DNA of 39,844 bases from NCBI GenBank assembly GCA_934662505.1, contig CAKUKE010000018.1:1-39844 (forward strand), written 5' to 3'. Below are positions 7,425 through 14,262 of this stretch, piece by piece (the first letter of the stretch is position 1; each line of letters starts with the position of its first letter). A program made the translations under genes and the position numbers. The stretch comes from an uncultured Clostridia bacterium. Lineage in GTDB: Bacteria > Bacillota > Clostridia > Christensenellales > Aristaeellaceae. Under the pieces are notes generated by a model. The model was not told where the DNA came from. It ran no database searches and saw nothing but the letters and a program-made list of their open reading frames with translations.

Positions 7425-8137
7425 GGATTCCTTTCCCGACCCGCCGCACGGTACAGCGCGTCGATCTCCTTCTCTGTCAGTTCCCGGTATTCTCCCGGAT
7501 GCAGCCCCTCGTCCAGCGCAAGCGGTCCGAAAGACACCCGGTGAAGCGCCTCCACACGGTTTCCCCGCGCGCCGAACATGCGCTTGACCTGATGATACTT
7601 GCCCTCAAACACCGTGACCCGTCCCAGCCTTTCCCCCAGCACCTCCAGCTTTGCCGGCAGGGCGGTAAAGTCCTTCAGCGGAACGCCCGCTTCAAACGCG
7701 GCCACGTCTTCCCCGGTCAGAGGCTCCGCCGTTTGCGCCAGATAGACCTTGCTCACATGCCGCCTGGGCGATATGAGCCGGTGCGCCAGTTCGCCGTCCG
7801 AGGTCAGGAGCAACAGCCCGGTTGTGTCCTTATCCAGCCGCCCCACGGGCATGCAGCCGCAGGCGGCGTATCGGGCAGGCAGAAGATCCATCACCGTCGC
7901 ACATTTCCGATCATCCGCCGCCGTCAGCACGCCGGCAGGCTTATACAGCATGATAAACGCCTGTTCAGCGCCGTTCATCGCCTCCCCGTCCAGCGTGATG
8001 CTGCCGTTTTCCACATGCAGCGCAGGGTCGCGGCACACCTGACCGTTCACCTGCACCCGTCCGGCTCTGATCATCTCCCGCACCTGTGCGCGGCTGCCCG
8101 CGCCCTGATGCGCCAGCGCCTTGTCCAAACGCATCAT
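7421..8137 (-). CDS. rsuA: 16S rRNA pseudouridine synthase, RsuA family
   Basis: A 238-residue protein with an N-terminal S4 RNA-binding domain (MRLDKALAHQGAGSRAQVRE) and an RsuA/RluB-type catalytic domain. GRLDKDTTGLLLLTSDG near residue 100 contains the catalytic Asp, and YHQVKRMFGARGNRVEALHR is the second conserved motif. The E. coli homologue makes pseudouridine 516 in 16S rRNA. Two ATGs stand in tandem; the first (8137) is chosen because it forms an ATGA overlap with the upstream membrane-protein gene. The frame is open much further upstream, but that part lies across the membrane-protein gene and is not coding. Confidence 0.93.
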   Translation of the reverse strand: MMRLDKALAHQGAGSRAQVREMIRAGRVQVNGQVCRDPALHVENGSITLDGEAMNGAEQAFIMLYKPAGVLTAADDRKCATVMDLLPARYAACGCMPVGRLDKDTTGLLLLTSDGELAHRLISPRRHVSKVYLAQTAEPLTGEDVAAFEAGVPLKDFTALPAKLEVLGERLGRVTVFEGKYHQVKRMFGARGNRVEALHRVSFGPLALDEGLHPGEYRELTEKEIDALYRAAGRERNP

Positions 8138-9075
8138 TGCGCTCGCTCCCTGCCTGACGGCGCGTGATCGGCGTAATACTTGGCTTCGTACAGCCGCCGG
8201 GTCAGAGCGGCGTTGCGCACCTTGCGCACCATACACAGGGGCAGGTGCACCAGCACAAGCACCGCCGCCAGATAGAGAAGCGTCGTATTTGGCAGGGGCG
8301 CAGCCAGAAGCACCATGATCCGCTGCGCCGCCATAAACGCGCCCTGATCCCAACTGACCCCGCCCAGATAGCGATTGAGCAGCACATAGCAAAAACCGGC
8401 CAGACCCGGCAGGGTCAGCAGCATGTTCACCAGCGCGTTTGCCCAGTACGCTTTTCTGTTTTCGCTGCGCACACGCCGTCCGCGCCGTATCCCCTTCCTG
8501 ACGCCGCGGGTCTGCATATCCACCTGATCGGCGGGCATGAGCCGCCACCAGCCGTAACAGAGCAAAAGGCCGGTCAGCCCCATGGCGCCGATCCACACCA
8601 TCACGCCCGCGTCCAGCTGACCGTTCACCATGCGGCTGAGCCGGGTCAGAATGGCATAAAACGAGGTCATGGGCATTCCATTGAACGCATAAAGCCACAG
8701 CCCGCTCACCGCCAGAAACGGCAGTCCCCACAGAAGCCCCTGTCCCAGACGGCACAGGCCGTAGCGTAGGTAGACCGCATACCATCCCCTGCGCGCACGA
8801 TGCCCACCGCTCAAAAAGCGCAGGCAGGAATAGCCGTATCCCCGCAGCGGCATGACCAGAAAAACGTTCAGAAGCACCGTCGCGCCCGCGCACCAGGGCA
8901 GCGCGTCCCTGCCAAGCTTCAGCCCGGGAATGCCGAAAAGCGCGGCAGCCAACGGCAGCAGCGCCACTGCTCTGACGGCCAGCTGCCACAGACCCAGTCC
9001 CATGACCGCGCCTCCATGGCGCGCAAGCACGTGTCCCGCCGGGCGCGCCCTTCCTGTCCTCGTTCTCTGCGACAT
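8134..9075 (-). CDS. Predicted multi-pass membrane protein
   Basis: About 313 residues with five to six hydrophobic segments, among them LGLWQLAVRAVALLPLAAAL, a run near GATVLLNVFLVMPLRG, LLWGLPFLAVSGLWLYAF, and LLYLAAVLVLVHLPLCMV near the end. A basic loop (GVRKGIRRGRRVRSENRKAY) is probably cytoplasmic. It resembles DUF975-type membrane proteins of Firmicutes, but I do not recognise it securely. The start at 9075 is preferred over 9096 because GCGGAGG lies about 8 bases before it, whereas the earlier ATG has no clear site. It is the first gene of the ten-gene operon. Confidence 0.75.
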   Translation of the reverse strand: MSQRTRTGRARPAGHVLARHGGAVMGLGLWQLAVRAVALLPLAAALFGIPGLKLGRDALPWCAGATVLLNVFLVMPLRGYGYSCLRFLSGGHRARRGWYAVYLRYGLCRLGQGLLWGLPFLAVSGLWLYAFNGMPMTSFYAILTRLSRMVNGQLDAGVMVWIGAMGLTGLLLCYGWWRLMPADQVDMQTRGVRKGIRRGRRVRSENRKAYWANALVNMLLTLPGLAGFCYVLLNRYLGGVSWDQGAFMAAQRIMVLLAAPLPNTTLLYLAAVLVLVHLPLCMVRKVRNAALTRRLYEAKYYADHAPSGRERAQ

Positions 9076-9119
9076 GTCCTCCGCCTCCGCATCCATTTCT
9101 ACGCTGATCCAGTTGTTTC

Positions 9120-9148
9120 ATTATACTGTACTCACGCCAAAAAATCAA
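9120..9148 (-). promoter_or_regulatory. Sigma-A type promoter of the ten-gene operon
   Basis: On the minus strand, TTGATT (9148-9143) and TATAAT (9125-9120) are separated by exactly 17 bases. The box lies about 45 bases before the start of the membrane-protein gene and just after the ttcA-like gene ends. Confidence 0.85.
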
Positions 9149-9172
9149 CCGGAACGGCGCTGCCGCCGGCAT

Positions 9173-10003
9173 TTATTCCTCCTCGTCCGTCGCCTGCCCC
9201 ATCAGCGTGTGCACCGTGTCTCCGGTACGGTACCGGTACCCCAGCACCGTCTGCAGGTTCACGTGCTCGATGCCGTGAAAAACGTTCCACACCACGCTGT
9301 CGTTTTCTTCCTCCAGCGCATGGAGCAGTGCCTTGACTTCCTTCCGTTTTCCGCCCGTTTCGCTTTTCGTCACCCGGCAGGCGCAGCGGAGGGTATCCAG
9401 CCCCATGAACCGCGCCCAGCGCACCACATCCCGCTCCCGCACCAGATACAGCGGCCGTATCAGCTTCATGCCCGGATAGTTTTTGCTGCACAGAAGCGGC
9501 ATCATGGTTTTGTATTCGCCTCCGTAGAGCTGGCTCATCAGCACCGTTTCCACCACGTCGTCCAGATGATGCCCCAGCGCGATCTTATTGCACCCCAGTT
9601 TCCGCGCTTCCTTGTATAAATAGCCCCGGCGCATCGCGGCGCAGACATGACAGGGCGATTTACCCACCGCGTCCACCGCCTGAAAGACAGGGGTCTCAAA
9701 AAGAATATGCGGCGTCAGCCCCAGCGTACGGACGTTTTCCTCCAGCCGCAGCCGGTTCTCAGGCGTATACCCCGGATCCATGGACAGGAAGGACACCTGA
9801 AACGGGATGCTGCCGTACCGGCTCGCCTCCCGCATGCATACGGCAAGCGCCAGAGAGTCCTTGCCGCCGGAAACGCACACGGCAATATGGTCGCCCGGCT
9901 CGATCAGGCCGTAGCGCCGCACCGCCAGAAGGAATCTGCGGTAGATCTCCTTTCGGAACGTTTTCTGCATGCTGCGGCTGACTTCCTGCGGCGTCAAGGT
10001 CAT
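9173..10003 (-). CDS. ttcA: TtcA-like tRNA thiolation PP-loop protein
   Basis: A 276-residue PP-loop ATPase of the TtcA family, which inserts sulfur at cytidine 32 of some tRNAs using a [4Fe-4S] cluster. Visible motifs are the PP-loop CVSGGKDSLALAV near residue 40, SPCHVCAAMRRGYLY (the CxxC pair), ALGHHLDDVVETVLM, and LRCACRVT, which supplies the later cysteine. Many Firmicutes homologues are of uncertain target, so the exact thiolated base is inferred. The start at 10003 has GGAGGA about 9 bases before it and follows a clear promoter. A short GC stem downstream may be a weak terminator; otherwise transcription could run on into the ten-gene operon. Confidence 0.88.
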   Translation of the reverse strand: MTLTPQEVSRSMQKTFRKEIYRRFLLAVRRYGLIEPGDHIAVCVSGGKDSLALAVCMREASRYGSIPFQVSFLSMDPGYTPENRLRLEENVRTLGLTPHILFETPVFQAVDAVGKSPCHVCAAMRRGYLYKEARKLGCNKIALGHHLDDVVETVLMSQLYGGEYKTMMPLLCSKNYPGMKLIRPLYLVRERDVVRWARFMGLDTLRCACRVTKSETGGKRKEVKALLHALEEENDSVVWNVFHGIEHVNLQTVLGYRYRTGDTVHTLMGQATDEEE

Positions 10004-10046
10004 ATCGTCTTTCCTCCTCCGGCGCTTGATGAAAAGCGCGGTCTTC

Positions 10047-10075
10047 ATTATACGCAATGGTTTCGCCGCATGCAA
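10047..10075 (-). promoter_or_regulatory. Promoter of the ttcA-like gene
   Basis: Minus-strand TTGCAT (10075-10070) and TATAAT (10052-10047) have a 17-base spacer. The -10 box is about 44 bases before the start codon. Confidence 0.8.
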
Positions 10076-10128
10076 GAAAAAAAGAGGCGCGGGCATGAAA
10101 ATTTGACACAGATTTGACACGCCGCCGA

Positions 10129-10157
10129 TTGTCTTTTCCTCCGTCTGATGTTACAAT
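10129..10157 (+). promoter_or_regulatory. Probable promoter of the inositol-monophosphatase-like gene
   Basis: TTGTCT (10129-10134) and TACAAT (10152-10157) are 17 bases apart and lie 30 bases before the GTG start. Two TTGACA copies stand just upstream (about 10103 and 10114) but have no -10 box at a proper distance. Confidence 0.6.
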
Positions 10158-10187
10158 AAACTGAATGATACGGAGGAGGCCTTTTTT

Positions 10188-10961
10188 GTGACAACCTTGC
10201 AGCACATCGCTTCTCTGGCCGCGCAGGCGGGAGAGATCATTCTGCATAACACGCAGGCGCCCGTCCACCGCAAGGAAGGGCATTACAACTTCGTCACCGA
10301 CGCCGATACCGCCGTGCAGACCTTTTTGACCGAGCGGCTGCGCGACGTGCTGCCCGCCGCCCGTTTCTTCTGCGAGGAGCAGGAAAACGACGCGCTTGGA
10401 AACGAACCCACCTTCATCATCGACCCCATCGACGGCACCTGCAACTTCATGCGGGGGCGCGGCTGCTCCGCCGTATCCATCGCGCTGACGGAGGGGCGCC
10501 GCCCGGTGCTGGGCGTTGTCTGCAACCCCTACCGCGGCGAGACCTTTACCGCGGAGCTGGGTAAAGGGACGCAATTGAACGGTCAGCCCGTACGGGTTTC
10601 GGACATATCCTTTGAAAACGCGCTGGTCGCCATGGGCACTTCGCCCTATTACAGTGAACTGGCTGAAAAAACCTTCCGCGCCGCCGCGCTTTTTCAGCAC
10701 CGCGCAGGCGACCTGCGCAGAACAGGGTCTGCCGCCATCGACTTTGCCGACGTGTGCTGCGGCCGTGCCGACGTATTTTTTGAATACCGTCTTTCCCCGT
10801 GGGACTTTGCTGCCGGCGCGCTGCTGGTTCAGGAAGCGGGCGGCGTTTTCTGCGCTTTCGACCGGCCGGGTCAGCCGCCGGACTATGGCCGTCCTTCTCC
10901 CACGCTGGCATGCAACCCCCGCTGCGCGGAGGAAGCCCTGCGCATTCTGAGCGCCGTATAA
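10188..10961 (+). CDS. Inositol monophosphatase family protein
   Basis: A 257-residue Mg-dependent phosphatase of the IMPase/SuhB family, which removes phosphate from inositol phosphates or related compounds. Metal-site motifs are CEEQEND (near residue 64), the hallmark FIIDPIDGTCNFM (near 82), and SPWDFAAGALLVQEAGG (near 203). The start is GTG, chosen because GGAGGAGG stands about 9 bases before it. It is followed after 16 bases by a PHP phosphatase gene, so the two are probably co-transcribed. Substrate is not determinable; histidinol-phosphatase members of this family also exist, which is notable given the neighbour. Confidence 0.9.
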   Translation: MTTLQHIASLAAQAGEIILHNTQAPVHRKEGHYNFVTDADTAVQTFLTERLRDVLPAARFFCEEQENDALGNEPTFIIDPIDGTCNFMRGRGCSAVSIALTEGRRPVLGVVCNPYRGETFTAELGKGTQLNGQPVRVSDISFENALVAMGTSPYYSELAEKTFRAAALFQHRAGDLRRTGSAAIDFADVCCGRADVFFEYRLSPWDFAAGALLVQEAGGVFCAFDRPGQPPDYGRPSPTLACNPRCAEEALRILSAV

Positions 10962-10977
10962 GGAGGAATCAGCCATC

Positions 10978-11796
10978 ATGCGTATTCTGTCCAACTGCCA
11001 CACCCACACGCAGTTCTGCGACGGCCGCTCGACCGCTGAGGACATGGTGCAGGCCGCGCTGGCGGCAGGCTTTGTCAGCCTCGGCTTTTCCTCCCATGCC
11101 ACCCAGCACTTCGACGAACACTACAGCACGCTACCCGAGCGCGAAAAGGCTTACCGGGTCGAAATTGCCCGGCTGCAGCAGGCATACGGCGACCTCATCC
11201 GCATTTACATGGGCATTGAACGGGATCTGTATTCGTTCAGTGACCCGTTCCAGTATGATTATTACATCGCCTCGGTGCACTATCTGCAAGGCGTGGAAGG
11301 GTACGTGGCAGTGGACGGCCGTGCGGAAGACGTGGCCGCCTACGTCAAAAACGTGCTCGGCGGGCAGGGGCTGGCGCTGGCACGGCAATACTACGACCTT
11401 CTGTGCGCCTACGCCCGCGCGTGGCGGCCGCCCATCATCGGTCACTTTGACCTGATCCGCAAAAACAACGCACGGCTGCACCTGTACGATGAAAACAGCG
11501 CCGCATACCGGGACATGGCGCTTTCCGCACTGGACGTGATGCGCCGGAGCGGTGCCATGCTGGAATTGAACACCGGGGGCATCGCCCGTGGATATCTGCC
11601 GACCCCCTACCCGGACGATTTTCTTTTGCGCGCCTGGGCCGGCATGGGCGGGGAGATCATCGTGTCCTCCGACTGCCATCACGCACCTGACCTGACCTGC
11701 TTTTTTGACCGTGCGCCCGCACTGCTTGCACGCGCCGGCTTCGATCACGTGGTCATGCTGGGCAAAGACACGCTGTTTGAACGCATTGCGCTGTAA
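10978..11796 (+). CDS. PHP-family histidinol-phosphatase-like protein
   Basis: A 272-residue PHP-domain phosphoesterase. CHTHTQFCDGRST (residues 7-19) supplies the first metal ligands, LGFSSHA and GIERDLY follow, then IIGHFDLIRK near 160, and SSDCHHAPDL near 228 closes the trinuclear metal site. This layout matches HisK/HisJ-type histidinol phosphatases of Firmicutes (histidine biosynthesis), although some PHP proteins act on other phosphates. No other his gene is nearby. A strong AGGAGG site lies about 9 bases upstream of the ATG. Confidence 0.87.
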   Translation: MRILSNCHTHTQFCDGRSTAEDMVQAALAAGFVSLGFSSHATQHFDEHYSTLPEREKAYRVEIARLQQAYGDLIRIYMGIERDLYSFSDPFQYDYYIASVHYLQGVEGYVAVDGRAEDVAAYVKNVLGGQGLALARQYYDLLCAYARAWRPPIIGHFDLIRKNNARLHLYDENSAAYRDMALSALDVMRRSGAMLELNTGGIARGYLPTPYPDDFLLRAWAGMGGEIIVSSDCHHAPDLTCFFDRAPALLARAGFDHVVMLGKDTLFERIAL

Positions 11797-11855
11797 TTCC
11801 TCAGGAGAAGGGTTATTCCGTCCCGCGCCGCATAAACATAGAGCGAGGTGACGGC

Positions 11856-12107
11856 ATGAAATCCTTCTCTTTTCTTTCCCCGGAGGTGACGAAGGGGACC
11901 TTCCGGCTGACCCTGTTCGGTCGGGAAGAAGCCCTCGTTGAGCAGCACCGGGGGCTTTACAGCTATGACCCCCGTAAAATCCGCGTGCGCACCCGGGAAG
12001 GCGTTTTGAGCGTAACGGGCGAGAACATGGTCATCGCCCATTTCGGCACGCAGGATCTGCTGATTCGAGGGCAGATCACCGGCGCGGCGCTGGAGCAGCT
12101 TCCATGA
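11856..12107 (+). CDS. yqfC: Sporulation protein YqfC (YabP/YqfC family)
   Basis: An 83-residue beta-rich protein with the family pattern: LTLFGREEALVEQHRGLYSY followed by a segment containing IRVRTREGVLSVTGENMVI and IRGQI. YqfC is made in the mother cell under sigma-E in Bacillus; its role is not well defined. A near-perfect GAGGTGA ribosome site precedes the ATG. The gene overlaps yqfD by 4 bases (ATGA). Its presence is one of the signs that the organism can sporulate. Confidence 0.92.
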   Translation: MKSFSFLSPEVTKGTFRLTLFGREEALVEQHRGLYSYDPRKIRVRTREGVLSVTGENMVIAHFGTQDLLIRGQITGAALEQLP

Positions 12108-13273
12108 CCGCGCGGTTTTCCCCGCTGCCCATGCGCGTGCGGCTCAGGGGACTCAATCTTGAAAAAGCGCTCAATGCTCTCCAGACGCAGGGGGTCGTTT
12201 TGCGTTCTCTTCGCCGTCTGCCGGACAGAAGCGTCGTTTTTATCTGCCGCCAGCAGGATGGCAAAGCGCTTGACGCGGTATGCGCCCGTTTTTCCTGCGT
12301 CCGTCTGCCTGTTCCTCCACCTTTTCCAAGCCGCTGCCTCCTGTCCCTGAAAAAGCGCAAGGGGCTGTGGATCGGCGCGGTTCTGTTTTTCCTGCTCGTC
12401 ATCCGCGCCATGGGGTATATCTGGTTCATTGACGTGGCCGGCGCAGGCGCGTACGCGGGGGACGTACGCCTTTTTTTATCTGAAGAAGGGGTAACCCCCG
12501 GTACGCCTCGCGCATCGGTTTCCCTGACCGATCTGGAAGCCCGCCTGACATGGCGTTTTCCTCGGGTGGCGTGGGTGCGGCTTTCTTATGCCGGGGTTGG
12601 TCTGCGGGTCGCCGTTTACGAAGGGACGCCCCCGCCGGACGCCGCCGCTCCGCTGCCCTGCGGCGACGTAATCGCCGCACAGGACGGTCTGGTTGAAAGT
12701 CTGGTCACCTCGGCGGGCACCCCCGCCGTCCGTCCCGGCAGCTTTGTCCGTGCCGGTCAGGTGCTCATTTCCGGCTTTGAAAAAGGGGCAAACGGCGAGT
12801 CCCGCCCCGTGAAGGCCGCAGGAACGGTCTACGCCCGGGTGTGGCTGACCCGCCAGATACAGACAAGCGCCTTTGTTCTGCAAAGCGTCCCCACCGGCCG
12901 CAGCGCGTCTCGAAACGTGCTCTACACCCCCTTTGGCAGCTTTTCCACGGACGATACCCCCTCCTTTCTCACCGCCGAGCGCACCGTCTGCTTTCAGCCC
13001 CTCGGCGGCGTATGGATACCCGCCTGCCTTGTCCGGGAAACCTACACAGAGGTCGCGCTGGAGAAACGCTACGCCGACGATGGGCAGATTGCCGACGAGC
13101 TGCGCCGCGCCGCCGCCCTCGCCGCCCTGTCCATGCCCCGAAAAGACGATGTTGTTATTGACAAATGGGCGGAAATTGGTATGATAGATGCGGAGACGTG
13201 GGCGGCGCAGACTGTCGTGGAGGTGCGCCGGGACATCGGCCGCTTTCAGTCCCAGGTCTCCCCCACACTCTGA
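12104..13273 (+). CDS. yqfD: Sporulation protein YqfD
   Basis: A 389-residue protein of the YqfD/SpoIV-associated family. A cytoplasmic N-terminal part (about 85 residues) is followed by one membrane segment, GLWIGAVLFFLLVIRAMGYI, and a large outer domain containing TDLEARLTWRFPRVAWVRLS and PSFVRAGQVLISG-like stretches. It has the yqfC partner directly upstream with a 4-base overlap and phoH 17 bases downstream, as in Bacillus. The cellular role is poorly known; in Bacillus it is a sigma-E-dependent gene. Confidence 0.92.
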   Translation: MTARFSPLPMRVRLRGLNLEKALNALQTQGVVLRSLRRLPDRSVVFICRQQDGKALDAVCARFSCVRLPVPPPFPSRCLLSLKKRKGLWIGAVLFFLLVIRAMGYIWFIDVAGAGAYAGDVRLFLSEEGVTPGTPRASVSLTDLEARLTWRFPRVAWVRLSYAGVGLRVAVYEGTPPPDAAAPLPCGDVIAAQDGLVESLVTSAGTPAVRPGSFVRAGQVLISGFEKGANGESRPVKAAGTVYARVWLTRQIQTSAFVLQSVPTGRSASRNVLYTPFGSFSTDDTPSFLTAERTVCFQPLGGVWIPACLVRETYTEVALEKRYADDGQIADELRRAAALAALSMPRKDDVVIDKWAEIGMIDAETWAAQTVVEVRRDIGRFQSQVSPTL

Positions 13274-13290
13274 CAGCGAGGAGATTTTCT

Positions 13291-14262
13291 TTGCTTTTAT
13301 CACTTGAAAACGCAGAACTGTACGCTTCTCTTTTTGGACTGAACGACCGCAACCTGGCCGTCATGGAGCAGGAACTCGCCGTCGGGCTTTCCCTGCACGG
13401 TCAGGAGCTGCGCATTGCCGGCGCGCCTGAAAACGTCGCCCTGACCGAGGAAACGGTGCGCCGTCTGCTGGCGCTTTTGCGCCGGGGAGAAACGCTGGAT
13501 CCTGCGCGCATCCGCTATATGATCGCCCTTCTCCGCAGCGGCGACGCCGACCGGGCAGAGGAGATGATGGAGGACGTGGTGGCCGTCACCCACCGCGGCC
13601 GCAAAATTCGCTGCAAAACGCTGGGGCAGCGCGCCTACATTTCCTCCATCCGCAAAAATGAACTGACCCTGGCCGTCGGCCCCGCCGGCACCGGAAAAAC
13701 CTATCTGGCCATGGCCATGGCAGTCATGGCGCTGAAAAACCGGGAGACCGAGCGCATCATTTTGACCCGTCCCGCCGTGGAAGCGGGCGAAAAACTGGGA
13801 TTTCTCCCCGGCGACATGACGCAGAAGGTCGACCCCTATCTGCGCCCGCTCTATGACGCGCTCTACGACATGATGGGCACGGACAGTTATCAGCGGCTGG
13901 TGGAGCGGGGCGTATTGGAAATCGCGCCGCTGGCGTTCATGCGCGGGCGTACGCTCAGCGATGCGTTCATCATTCTGGACGAGGCGCAGAACACCACGCC
14001 CGAGCAAATGAAAATGTTTTTGACCCGTCTGGGAGAAAACGCCCGGTGCGTTGTGACCGGCGACCGTACCCAGATCGATCTACCCAGAGGACGCGCCTCC
14101 GGCCTTGAGGAGGCCATGACGGTGCTGCGGGGCATTCCGGGCATCGGCATCATCGAGCTGACAAGCGACGACGTGGTGCGTCACGAACTGGTGCAGAAGA
14201 TCGTCCGTGCCTATGACCGCTACGCCCTGACCCGTTCTGCAGAGGAGGAACACAGCAAATGA
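13291..14262 (+). CDS. phoH: PhoH-like ATPase
   Basis: A 323-residue ATPase with Walker A GPAGTGKTYLAMA (near residue 134), RPAVEAGEKLGFLPGD, Walker B FIILDEAQNTT and sensor VTGDRTQIDLPRG, the classic PhoH layout. PhoH-like proteins are predicted ATP-dependent RNA helicases or nucleases, commonly next to ybeY, which acts on rRNA. The start is a TTG at 13291, chosen because GAGGAG stands 9 bases upstream and the frame otherwise extends back into yqfD. It overlaps pgpH by 4 bases. Confidence 0.93.
   Translation: MLLSLENAELYASLFGLNDRNLAVMEQELAVGLSLHGQELRIAGAPENVALTEETVRRLLALLRRGETLDPARIRYMIALLRSGDADRAEEMMEDVVAVTHRGRKIRCKTLGQRAYISSIRKNELTLAVGPAGTGKTYLAMAMAVMALKNRETERIILTRPAVEAGEKLGFLPGDMTQKVDPYLRPLYDALYDMMGTDSYQRLVERGVLEIAPLAFMRGRTLSDAFIILDEAQNTTPEQMKMFLTRLGENARCVVTGDRTQIDLPRGRASGLEEAMTVLRGIPGIGIIELTSDDVVRHELVQKIVRAYDRYALTRSAEEEHSK

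Noticed and set aside
8138..9172. Extension of the rsuA-like frame upstream to about 9172
   Set aside because: The extra codons lie over the membrane-protein gene in another frame and are not similar to pseudouridine synthases; the S4 domain starts at the chosen ATG.
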